Shown here piece by piece: positions 8,631-16,012 of a stretch of DNA of 46,313 bases. A program made the translations under genes and the position numbers. The stretch is taken from NCBI RefSeq assembly GCF_001305855.1, contig NZ_LIXZ01000015.1, forward strand, positions 90,934-137,246. The letters are read 5' to 3'. Each line of letters opens with the position of its first letter. Positions within the stretch are counted from its first letter, which is position 1. Origin of the DNA: Rossellomorea vietnamensis (lineage in GTDB: Bacteria > Bacillota > Bacilli > Bacillales > Bacillaceae_B). The notes under the pieces were generated by a model that did no database searches, was not told the DNA's origin, and saw only the letters and a program-made list of their open reading frames with translations.

Positions 8631-8666
8631 AACAGGAATGCCCTTTAGCCTGGGCATTCCTGTTTT
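8631..8666. terminator. bidirectional intrinsic terminator
   Basis: A perfect 13-bp stem (AACAGGAATGCCC pairing with GGGCATTCCTGTT) encloses an 8-base loop and is flanked by A and T runs on the two sides. It lies between convergent genes ending at 8629 and 8669 and can terminate both. Confidence 0.9.
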
Positions 8667-8668
8667 CA

Positions 8669-9043
8669 TTATCCCGTACAGATCATCACTCGATTGCCAT
8701 CGGGATCCTGGATGACGAAAAAAGCAAAATCATCGAATCTTGTAATCTCCGAAACGATTTCATAGTTCAGCTGTTCTACATAAGAATGTGCTTCTTCAAT
8801 GTTTTCAGTGTGAAAATTAAAGAGAGGATGTTTACTCTGATCAGCCTCTTTCGTCACACCCTGTGGCCCTGCGTCCAGGGTCAATCCAGTGAAATGATTG
8901 ATGGACAGGTTGTAGACGGGATCTTCCACCTGCTCGAGATCATACGCCTGACCCAGTAACTCAGAGTACCATCGAACGGATTCCTTCAGATTGCTGACAT
9001 GGACAAACACCGTATTGATTTGATTTAAAATCGGACTTTTCAT
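8669..9043 (-). CDS. VOC (glyoxalase/bleomycin-resistance) family protein
   Basis: A 124-aa single-domain vicinal-oxygen-chelate protein. It has VFVHVSNLKESVRWYSELLG at residues 10-29 and IQDPDGNRVMIC at the C-terminus, the two halves of the VOC fold. ATG 9043 is supported by AAGGAG. A longer frame upstream would run into the ABC permease coding region. The ligand is unknown, and such proteins can act on glyoxals, antibiotics or ring-cleavage substrates. Confidence 0.82.
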   Translation of the reverse strand: MKSPILNQINTVFVHVSNLKESVRWYSELLGQAYDLEQVEDPVYNLSINHFTGLTLDAGPQGVTKEADQSKHPLFNFHTENIEEAHSYVEQLNYEIVSEITRFDDFAFFVIQDPDGNRVMICTG

Positions 9044-9059
9044 TGAACTCCATCTCCTT

Positions 9060-9983
9060 TTAATAAGAAATACCTTTAGACGAAGGCCTTTGCATCCCAG
9101 TCCCACCTGAGAGAATGGACGACCTCCTCCTTAGATACCCTCCATCCAAGAGGGAACGAATGCCATTTGTGATCAAGGTTAGTGAGACGATCATTGTGGT
9201 TAATAACAGGACCGGAAAGAAAACAATCCATGGTGACAGCATCAACTCATAGTAGTTGCTTCCGATGAATGCCGTCCATCCAGGAATATAAAAACCAAGG
9301 ATCGACACGTGCATCATCAGGGTCAGTACAGCAATCATTTGACCGCTGGCCATCAGCAGGAACTTCCCTCTCACACTCGGTAGGACGTGCTTTACATGAA
9401 TGTGAAGATGTCTCCCTCCCAACACCCGGGCACCCTGGATGAATTCCTGCTGCATGACCAGGAAGGTTTCTTTTCCGACCAGCTGGGATAAAGAGGGAAT
9501 GCCGACTCCGATCAAGATCCACGTGGTCATGGTCCATCTGAAGTCGGGATCTCCCATAAAAAGATTAAAATCCATTAACCTCATATTATAGAGTAGTAAA
9601 AAGGCGAGAAGTGTGGTCGGGACAAAATGAAATCCTTCTATGAAAACATCCAACCATTTCAGCCTTCGATAAAGGAGTCCGTAAAGAAGTCCCAATACCA
9701 GGGAAATAAGCATTCTCCCACCTGTGACAACAAGGGCAAACTTCAGAGTCGTCATGGTTTGCCCCAATGTCGCATCAAACATATCCATCCCGCCGGTCGA
9801 AGTGCCAAAAGGATGTTCCCATGAGGGAGGGAGCGGCTTTTTATTATAGTAATCTTCTTGCGAAATCTTCCCTATGTCTTCTTTAAAGAAATGAGTATTC
9901 ACATAGCTTGTCCCCAACAGGAGGACCAGCAACATTAGACCCGCTATAAGGCTTCCATGCTTACATAGCCTTCTGATCAACAT
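9060..9983 (-). CDS. ABC transporter permease, peptide/nickel type (DppC/OppC-like)
   Basis: A 307-aa inner-membrane permease with about six membrane segments and an N-terminal extracytoplasmic region. The region includes HPFGTSTGGMDMFDATL (residues 57-73), the DppC-type HxFGTDxxGRDxxS element in altered form. The EFIQGARVLGGRHLHIHVKHVLP segment near residue 180 is the EAA loop that contacts the ATPase. It overlaps the upstream DppB-like gene by 23 bases. No ATP-binding subunit or solute-binding protein is encoded within the window, so its partners must be elsewhere if it is functional. Confidence 0.85.
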   Translation of the reverse strand: MLIRRLCKHGSLIAGLMLLVLLLGTSYVNTHFFKEDIGKISQEDYYNKKPLPPSWEHPFGTSTGGMDMFDATLGQTMTTLKFALVVTGGRMLISLVLGLLYGLLYRRLKWLDVFIEGFHFVPTTLLAFLLLYNMRLMDFNLFMGDPDFRWTMTTWILIGVGIPSLSQLVGKETFLVMQQEFIQGARVLGGRHLHIHVKHVLPSVRGKFLLMASGQMIAVLTLMMHVSILGFYIPGWTAFIGSNYYELMLSPWIVFFPVLLLTTMIVSLTLITNGIRSLLDGGYLRRRSSILSGGTGMQRPSSKGISY

Positions 9984-10884
9984 ACATCACTCCTTTTGGC
10001 AGAAATGATTGAATCAAGAAAAAGACGATCGACAAAGGGAGTGTGAGTAAGATCAAGCCGGCCGATATGATTTCGTAGCTCGGATGATTGGTCATGAATT
10101 GTAAAATGCCGTAGATGTTATACATGTATTCGAGGATGATCATGTTGGATAGAAGCAGTAGATACATATATTTCAAGTTATAAAAAAAGGAGTATAGAAC
10201 GTTTGGAAAGACATGCCGGATCAAGATGTACAGCTTCCCCATCCCCTTTGCCACCCCAAGCTCGACATAGGGTTTCCCGAGTTCATTCTCATACATCAAG
10301 ATCGTAGTTTTATAGAGATAAATCATGGGAATCAGGGATAGCGTGAGTATCGGCAGAAAATAGATCTTTTGTCCGGATAGTGAATAGGGCTCTGTCACAA
10401 GTAAATTCGTATGTTTAAATACCCAAATGGCCCCCAGCTGTAGAGAGAAAATCACGAATACATCGGGCAGCGTCTCTAGAACCGTCAGGATGGTTTTCAC
10501 TGCTTCCTGCATCTTTCGGGGCAAATAAAACGTTCCCGTCGTAAAAATAACAGCGACGAATAACGCAATGAAGAGTGAAACAAAAAGGAGAAGAAGTGAA
10601 TACGTATAGGATTCCAGTATGTATGGGAAAATCGTCCTCTCGACGTTGGTACCCTGTGCTACATAGCTGATCTCCTTAAAATGAAACAGCTCAATAAACG
10701 TTTTCTTTAATTCAATGAAGTAGTTGCCAGGAAAAAAACCTAATTCTTTTGTTACCTGTGCAAAAGGTTTATCAGCCGGTGGCGGAATGTCTTTAAACAT
10801 AAGCGCTGGAATATGGCAAATACAGATGACGCTTAACGTAATGGCTACTAAAACAATCAAAAAACGAGTGAATGTCCTCCCCAT
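9961..10884 (-). CDS. ABC transporter permease, peptide/nickel type (DppB/OppB-like)
   Basis: A 307-aa membrane permease, first gene of a two-gene unit. The N-terminal helix is followed by a large external loop (about residues 30-90) and then five membrane segments. The EAA-like loop (KPYVELGVAKGMGKLYILIRH) lies near residue 205. The start is supported by GGGGAGGAGGG. The DppB C-terminal motif region is present (NIYGILQFMTNHPSYEII). Both permeases look divergent from ordinary Opp/Dpp proteins, and the cargo is unknown. Confidence 0.83.
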   Translation of the reverse strand: MGRTFTRFLIVLVAITLSVICICHIPALMFKDIPPPADKPFAQVTKELGFFPGNYFIELKKTFIELFHFKEISYVAQGTNVERTIFPYILESYTYSLLLLFVSLFIALFVAVIFTTGTFYLPRKMQEAVKTILTVLETLPDVFVIFSLQLGAIWVFKHTNLLVTEPYSLSGQKIYFLPILTLSLIPMIYLYKTTILMYENELGKPYVELGVAKGMGKLYILIRHVFPNVLYSFFYNLKYMYLLLLSNMIILEYMYNIYGILQFMTNHPSYEIISAGLILLTLPLSIVFFLIQSFLPKGVMYVDQKAM

Positions 10885-11038
10885 TCAATCCCTCCTCCCC
10901 TTTATGGAAAACAAATCCAATTTATTATCATGTTAATACAAAGGTTAGAGTGATGACAACCTCTTTCCAAAAAATCAAAGGAGGGAATTCACCTCAGCGT
11001 CTTGAAATAGTTAAGATGAGATCAAAGGAGATGAGACA

Positions 11039-11464
11039 ATGAACGTCCAGGACGTGCTCGAACAATACAAGAATGCGATACACGAAAGAGATATCGAAAG
11101 CTTCCTATCCATCTATGACCCCGCTGTCCATATCTATGACTGCTGGGGACAATGGGAGTGTATCGGCCTTGCTTCATGGCAGGAGAATGTGACGGAATGG
11201 TTCATCGGATTAAAGGATGACGGAGAAATTCTAAAAGTCGACTTTCAAGATGTGGTGGTGGAGGAAAATGCCCATCTCGCTTTTGCCCACTGTGCCGTGA
11301 CATTCGCTGCCCACAAAGAAGAATCCGGAGAGAAACTTCGCCAGATGACGAACCGCTTTACATTCTGCTTGGAGAAAGTAAAGGATACATGGCTGATCAC
11401 CCACGAACATTCTTCATTGCCGATCAGTATGGAGGATGGGAAAGGGATGTTTGGGCTGAGGTAG
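11039..11464 (+). CDS. SnoaL-like / NTF2-fold protein
   Basis: A 141-aa protein with the NTF2-like cone fold typical of SnoaL/ketosteroid-isomerase-like proteins. It has VLEQYKNAIHERDIESFLSIYDP at the N-terminus, GLASWQENVTEWF near residue 43, and a C-terminal strand DTWLITHEHSSLP. The start lies behind AAAGGAG. These proteins are often small hydrolases or isomerases or simply ligand binders, and no specific role is evident. It is followed after 26 bases by a GNAT gene on the same strand. Confidence 0.78.
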   Translation: MNVQDVLEQYKNAIHERDIESFLSIYDPAVHIYDCWGQWECIGLASWQENVTEWFIGLKDDGEILKVDFQDVVVEENAHLAFAHCAVTFAAHKEESGEKLRQMTNRFTFCLEKVKDTWLITHEHSSLPISMEDGKGMFGLR

Positions 11465-11490
11465 GAATACGATTAGATTTGGAGGATACT

Positions 11491-12072
11491 ATGCTCATTC
11501 AACAAATTGACCGTTCAAAACTTACCCAATACGGAACTGTTCCCATTGCATACGAGGTGACGACTGAGCTACACGTTTGTCCCGTTCACAACGGACTTGG
11601 AGGGCTTCGGTTGGTCGAAAAGCCATGCACCCCCTATGTAAAGGACTATGATCTCTTACCGGATTGTCATCCACGTTGTTGGACAAAGCAGTTTAACTTA
11701 GACGAATGGGGATTGTTCGCAGCGATCGAAAACGGCATGTATATCGGGGCTGCTGCGGTGGCTCCAGAAATGGTAGGCACCGCAATCTTATGGGACTTGC
11801 GCGTGCATCCCAATGCCAGGGGGAAAGGCATTGGTGGTAAATTGCTTGAAGCGGTCATACTTTGGTCAAAAGAGCGAGACTACCAAACACTGATGGTGGA
11901 AACCCAAAACGTGAATGTCCCGGCTTGTACTTTTTACTCCGGCAAGGGATTTACTTTAGAGACGATTGATCAACATGGATACCGTGATTCTTTAGTAGAG
12001 AATGAAGTGAAATTAATATGGTCTATGGATCTAAAGCTCTCCAGCATGAAAAAGGAGGAGGATGAATGGTAG
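11491..12072 (+). CDS. GNAT acetyltransferase, streptothricin-acetyltransferase-like
   Basis: A 193-aa acetyltransferase. The core LWDLRVHPNARGKGIGGKLL lies near residues 91-110 and is followed by LMVETQNVNVPACTFYSGKGF near residues 132-152. This arrangement resembles the SatA/YyaR streptothricin acetyltransferases, which inactivate that antibiotic by acetylating its beta-lysine. The specific substrate is inference. The chosen ATG at 11491 has GGAGG directly upstream at 5 bases. An earlier in-frame ATG lies inside the preceding gene without a ribosome site. Confidence 0.8.
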   Translation: MLIQQIDRSKLTQYGTVPIAYEVTTELHVCPVHNGLGGLRLVEKPCTPYVKDYDLLPDCHPRCWTKQFNLDEWGLFAAIENGMYIGAAAVAPEMVGTAILWDLRVHPNARGKGIGGKLLEAVILWSKERDYQTLMVETQNVNVPACTFYSGKGFTLETIDQHGYRDSLVENEVKLIWSMDLKLSSMKKEEDEW

Positions 12073-12120
12073 CAGGAAGACTTCGATCATGGAAAGCAAA
12101 TTTTATCAAACCTCCATCAT

Positions 12121-12407
12121 TTAGAATAATGGCTCGTCATTATCGGTTACAGTCACGATCCATGGTAGCACTAGTACATACCCAATGAGCCACACACAGA
12201 ACAAGGCCACGTGGCCGATCATGAACGCAAGCACAAATAACACCGGAATCATTATCGTCAAGCCACACAGGATTCTCTTAAAACGGGAGGTGAAATATAA
12301 CTTATGACGACATGATGGGCATTCAATATCAGGTCTTTTGATAATCATTAATCTCTTGAAAATAAAAACCAAGACAAGTTTTCTTTACAATGGATACAGT
12401 GAGCCAC
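12121..12407 (-). pseudogene. CxxC...CxxC zinc-ribbon membrane protein, frameshifted
   Basis: A GTG at 12407, eight bases after AGGAGG, opens a frame reading VAHCIHCKENLSW that stops at 12348. A second frame continues with KRPDIECPSCRHKLYF and two membrane helices and ends at 12121. Joined, they form one protein of the small Bacillus family with CxxC, about 20 residues, CxxC, then two TM segments (TIGR04104-like). One extra base in the A-run at 12364-12368 would restore the frame. This is either a real inactivating frameshift or a homopolymer sequencing error. Confidence 0.65.
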
Positions 12408-12462
12408 CTGTCTTTCCTCCTCATGGTTAATCTAAAGATTTTTCTGTACGATATAAACCGGT

Positions 12463-13080
12463 TCAATCATACACCGCTTCCTTCCCACCATCCCTCAAAA
12501 ATTCAAACATCATCTTAATCTGCGATTCTGTATTTCTTCCAACGGACAGCTCCGGCAAATCGCCTTCTTCAAAAAATCCAACCCCCTTCGTCTCGACGCC
12601 ACTTCTGGCTTCTCCACCTGTCATACTGCATTGGATGAATATCTTGTAGTAATGATGTGACTGCGGGGGATGAGGATGTTTATTCAAGTCGAGCAGTGCG
12701 AGTAATTTTAAAGGGGTAACATCATAGCCTGATTCTTCCCTAATTTCCTTCACAACGTTTTCACTAGGAGACAGGCCGATGTCACAGAACCCGCCCGGTA
12801 ACGACCATTTATCATCGATTTTTTCTTTGACCATCAGTATTTTATCGTCTTTGAAGACGACACCCCTCACGTCGACTTTCGGTGTCTGATAGCCTGATTC
12901 GTTCGCGAACAAATCCTTTATCTTCGTCATCTCCAAACCTGTATGTTCCTGGATGATTTCCGTACTGATCGCCCTTAATTCTTCATACCTTTCCCTATCA
13001 TAAACGTCCTTGGAAAAGGCCAGACCCGATTGAGATAATGCCTGTATCCTTTTCGCCCATTCCATCCATTTATCGCTCAT
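12463..13080 (-). CDS. yjhB: Nudix hydrolase, YjhB type with N-terminal domain
   Basis: A 205-aa protein. The N-terminal helical extension (residues 1-60, WMEWAKRIQALSQSGLAF) is typical of B. subtilis YjhB and relatives. A Nudix domain follows with the box GGFCDIGLSP...KEIREESGY near residues 95-118. The Glu of GX5E is Leu here, as I remember for YjhB itself. The family is annotated as ADP-ribose or similar pyrophosphatase. Its start overlaps the upstream GNAT stop by four bases. It is the last gene of a four-gene operon. Confidence 0.85.
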   Translation of the reverse strand: MSDKWMEWAKRIQALSQSGLAFSKDVYDRERYEELRAISTEIIQEHTGLEMTKIKDLFANESGYQTPKVDVRGVVFKDDKILMVKEKIDDKWSLPGGFCDIGLSPSENVVKEIREESGYDVTPLKLLALLDLNKHPHPPQSHHYYKIFIQCSMTGGEARSGVETKGVGFFEEGDLPELSVGRNTESQIKMMFEFLRDGGKEAVYD

Positions 13081-13679
13081 CGCCTTGCACTCCTTTCGTA
13101 ATCCGATTTGTTCAGTCGATAATGAAGATACGGTTCTTCATCAATCGTTACCTGTGCTTGAAAAGTAAACCCACACTTCTCTATGACTTTTATAGATGAA
13201 TCATTGTCTAGGAGAGCTACGGCGTTCAGGAGGTCCACGTTGGTCTGAGTAAACAAATACTCAATCAATCCAATAGAGGCTTTGGTTGCATAGCCATTCC
13301 CCTGATGTTCACTGGAAATGGCATACATAATTTCCCGGTTCGGTGCGGGTAACTCTTCCTTTATCCCTGTACAGCACCACCCGATCAACTCCTCTGTATC
13401 CTTTCGAAATACCCCCAATTTTAAATAATGATCTGCCGGGTTCCTTGTATGGAAAGCCGCTTCAAGAAAAGATTTATTTGCGGGAATTTCATAATGGGTT
13501 AACCACTCGACCCTCTGTTCTACTGTTGATTTCCAGTCAGGCAGGTAGTGGGCTATTCCGGGTTGGTTGGAAATTCTGTGTATAGGATTGGCATCGTTCA
13601 GTGTAAATTCCTGGAGGTAAATGTCTCCACAGTCTAATTTAAATAGTCTTTTTGAGGGGTTATGTTTCATCGTCTTCAT
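13077..13679 (-). CDS. GNAT N-acetyltransferase, RimJ/RimL type
   Basis: A 200-aa acetyltransferase with a GDIYLQEFTLNDANPIHRI N-terminal strand. The CoA loop EHQGNGYATKASIGLIEYL lies near residues 123-141, and the NDSSIKVIEKCGF segment near residue 158. Thirteen bases separate it from the hydrolase gene upstream, and it overlaps the YjhB-type gene by four bases, so all are cotranscribed. The start has AAGGGG upstream. The substrate is unknown. Confidence 0.83.
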   Translation of the reverse strand: MKTMKHNPSKRLFKLDCGDIYLQEFTLNDANPIHRISNQPGIAHYLPDWKSTVEQRVEWLTHYEIPANKSFLEAAFHTRNPADHYLKLGVFRKDTEELIGWCCTGIKEELPAPNREIMYAISSEHQGNGYATKASIGLIEYLFTQTNVDLLNAVALLDNDSSIKVIEKCGFTFQAQVTIDEEPYLHYRLNKSDYERSARR

Positions 13680-13692
13680 CCTTTTCCCCTTC

Positions 13693-14412
13693 TCATTTCA
13701 CCCATATTTTCAACCAACATATCAAATCCCCGATCATCTCTAATGTAATCTGATGATTAACCCCTTCATACACACGGAAATCTACATGTCTTCTATTCTC
13801 TTTCAGATAACGATCATAATCCATTTGTCCCTCAATCGGCATAATGGCATCACTGTCCCCATGCATGAGAAGAACCGGGGAAAGACCTGGTTTCCTTTCG
13901 ACAGGGTCGTAATCCATTAAACGTTTTTTCAACTGATCAGGTATGTCACCCCGACCATCTCTTTCTCTAAATAGCTTTTCTGTCAAAACAAATGAGCCCG
14001 ATCCGTTTATATTAACCAATCCACCTATCATTGGTTCACGGGCGAAAATTCCATTGGCAATGCCGCCGCCCATGGAGCTGCCTACAAGAATGACATTCTC
14101 TTTATCTATTCCTACCGTTTTCATAAAATCATGGTATTCATCAATCGTTGTGATGATCGTCTCCCAGAAATAAGCCTGCACGGTTTTTGACTCAAAATGG
14201 TCGGCGAGCGGCTGTCGTGTATCATGATAGATGATTTCTGGAACTACTACGTTAAATCCTTCTCCGGCAAGTTCCTCCGCCAGGTCTCTGTACCCGAGAG
14301 CACTCCCTCCCCAGCCGTGGTAGATGATAATGACCTTATTCGATTCGCTTTGTTTATCTGGTTCAATAGAGTAATATTTAAATGGATTGATCCTGTATTT
14401 CCCCATCAGCAT
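13693..14412 (-). CDS. alpha/beta hydrolase
   Basis: A 239-aa cytosolic serine hydrolase. An oxyanion-side motif YHGWGGSALG lies near residue 31 and the nucleophile elbow GSSMGG at about residues 109-114. The catalytic Asp is in HGDSDAIMP near residue 190 and the His in GVNHQI near residue 218. GGAGG lies before the ATG. Its ATG shares one base with the TAA stop of the methyltransferase gene (TAATG), showing tight coupling. It resembles dienelactone-hydrolase/esterase-type proteins, and the substrate is not determined. Confidence 0.85.
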   Translation of the reverse strand: MLMGKYRINPFKYYSIEPDKQSESNKVIIIYHGWGGSALGYRDLAEELAGEGFNVVVPEIIYHDTRQPLADHFESKTVQAYFWETIITTIDEYHDFMKTVGIDKENVILVGSSMGGGIANGIFAREPMIGGLVNINGSGSFVLTEKLFRERDGRGDIPDQLKKRLMDYDPVERKPGLSPVLLMHGDSDAIMPIEGQMDYDRYLKENRRHVDFRVYEGVNHQITLEMIGDLICWLKIWVK

Positions 14413-15200
14413 TATTCTTTCCTCCCTATCTTCACCGACAATCTCGACTCCTCTTTAAACACTCCCGACTCACTCATCTCAAGCATTGCCTCTCTCACTT
14501 CACGTTCAAATAACGGTACACCCGATCCTAGGAAACGTTTCGAACCATATGACGTGGAGTAAAGGTTCCCGAGGAGCGACTCAATGGTCCATGTAATCTC
14601 GTATGTAGGTAAGGTGTGCACTTCAAGATTGAACTTGGATTGTGAAATGATGTCTTGATGAGGAGTGACGGGATGGCTATAGGTGGAGTTCCCGGCTTTC
14701 CGCTCGTTTCCATACCATTTATGGATCAATTCATTAAATCTTACTTGCCAGGGTAGTAATGTCTTGTCCGGCTCGTAGTTATCTATGATTGCTACCCCGC
14801 CACCCGGAGCCACGATGTCATATAATTCATCCAACACCTTTTCCCGGTCCATCCAGTGAAAGGCTTTGGCGATTGTCACGAGATGATAGTGTTGGGAATG
14901 GTTGTATTCTTCCAACGTCCCATTGAACCACTGAATGTCTCCTACCCTCATTTCCCAGTGCAGACGTTCCGCTTCTTCAATCATTTCCGGTTCCATATCG
15001 ATTCCGACGATTCTTTTGCACCAGTCTGAAAATCGTATGGTCAGTTGTCCCGTTCCACAGCCGAGATCAAGAAGGTTCTGATCTCCGTTTAATGAGAACT
15101 CTTCTACCAGGAATCTGATTAAAGTAGAAGGATAAATGGGTCTGTATTTTGAATAATAGGGTGCTGCCCCCTTGAATAAATCCGTACCGTATGTATTCAA
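14412..15200 (-). CDS. class I SAM-dependent methyltransferase
   Basis: A 262-aa methyltransferase with motif I LLDLGCGTGQLT near residue 45 and motif II VGIDMEPEMIEEAERL near residue 68. An FHWMDREKVLDE segment near residue 115 is typical of Methyltransf_11 enzymes acting on small molecules. TTG at 15200 is preferred because GGGAGG lies nine bases upstream. The more upstream TTG at 15233 has no ribosome site. It is the first gene of the methyltransferase-hydrolase-GNAT-Nudix operon. Confidence 0.83.
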   Translation of the reverse strand: MNTYGTDLFKGAAPYYSKYRPIYPSTLIRFLVEEFSLNGDQNLLDLGCGTGQLTIRFSDWCKRIVGIDMEPEMIEEAERLHWEMRVGDIQWFNGTLEEYNHSQHYHLVTIAKAFHWMDREKVLDELYDIVAPGGGVAIIDNYEPDKTLLPWQVRFNELIHKWYGNERKAGNSTYSHPVTPHQDIISQSKFNLEVHTLPTYEITWTIESLLGNLYSTSYGSKRFLGSGVPLFEREVREAMLEMSESGVFKEESRLSVKIGRKE

Positions 15201-15274
15201 TCTTGTAAACCTCCCGCATAGGCTTTCTACCAATTATTTCAAACCAAAAGGATGAACTCAACCATTTTTCATAA

Positions 15275-15310
15275 AAAAGAAACTTATCTTTTATCGAATA
15301 AGTTTCTTTT
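15275..15310 (-). terminator. intrinsic terminator of the Cys-rich protein gene
   Basis: A perfect 13-bp inverted repeat (AAAAGAAACTTAT / ATAAGTTTCTTTT) with a 10-base loop. On the minus strand it is followed by a T-rich run. It begins eight bases after the stop of the gene at 15318. Confidence 0.85.
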
Positions 15311-15317
15311 CACTAGA

Positions 15318-15878
15318 TTATCTGCAGCCGAGAAAACGTATGAACAATCCGCCACGCACCGTCACGATCTGTCGTCCGCAGGCATCGGTGATCACTTGAG
15401 GAGCAAAGGCAAATGCACCGATTGTATCAAAGCAATCCTCTTGGCACATGTCCGTTTTGCAAATTGTCTGGATCACTTGATTGACCGGTACGGAAACATC
15501 GCTAGCAAGTGTACACGGAATATGGCCAATTTTAAGTCCCCCTTCAATCGGCTTCAAGTCTCCCACATTGATATGAAATCTGGCGGTTCCGATCAGACGG
15601 ACGGCATCGACTTCAACAGGACAGGTCAACGTACCGCCGCATGGATTCTCAACGGTCCCTTCTGCCTCCTGCTTTTCCAGAGTACAAACCAATGCACTCA
15701 AATCAGAGCAGGCTGTGAAGCTGTCGAACGTCGTGAACCGGAACGTGAAGCCATCCGGTACAACCGCGGTCGCACAATAACTTATGGTACGGATGCAGCT
15801 TTCCTCCTGCTCAATATCCAATTTTTCTACCATTTTTCCTTCTGAATCATAATATATTACATTGTCTTTTAACATCAT
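15318..15878 (-). CDS. cysteine-rich protein of unknown function, 186 aa
   Basis: A 186-aa soluble protein with about 12 cysteines spread along it (CATAVV, CSDLSALVC, CGGTLTCPV, ICKTDMCQEDC, FLGC). It is rich in beta-type sequence and has no signal peptide or membrane segment. I do not recognise the family. The Cys content, lack of export signal and ending in a compact hydrophobic strand resemble sporulation-surface (coat or exosporium) proteins, but this is inference. GGGAGGG precedes the double ATG. It stands alone with its own terminator, and an 8-bp inverted repeat lies just upstream. Confidence 0.75.
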   Translation of the reverse strand: MMLKDNVIYYDSEGKMVEKLDIEQEESCIRTISYCATAVVPDGFTFRFTTFDSFTACSDLSALVCTLEKQEAEGTVENPCGGTLTCPVEVDAVRLIGTARFHINVGDLKPIEGGLKIGHIPCTLASDVSVPVNQVIQTICKTDMCQEDCFDTIGAFAFAPQVITDACGRQIVTVRGGLFIRFLGCR

Positions 15879-15890
15879 TATCCCTCCCTT

Positions 15891-15919
15891 CTACTATTAT
15901 ATATATGCATGAATAGTAG
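15891..15919. repeat. inverted repeat upstream of the Cys-rich gene
   Basis: Perfect 8-bp arms CTACTATT (15891-15898) and AATAGTAG (15912-15919) flank a 13-base AT-rich centre. The repeat lies directly before the GGGAGGG ribosome site of the Cys-rich gene. It may be an operator, or a 5' hairpin in the mRNA. Confidence 0.5.
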
Positions 15920-16012
15920 AATTGGAGTGGACAGGTACCTTGTAAGAAAAATAAATCTTTCACAAACATATGTCCAAAAAGCAACCTCCTATCACAGAGA
16001 TTGCCCTCAAAC

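Noticed and set aside
15275..15310. Possible riboswitch or small RNA at the inverted repeat
   Set aside because: It is a perfect stem with a T-rich end directly after a stop codon, so a terminator explains it.
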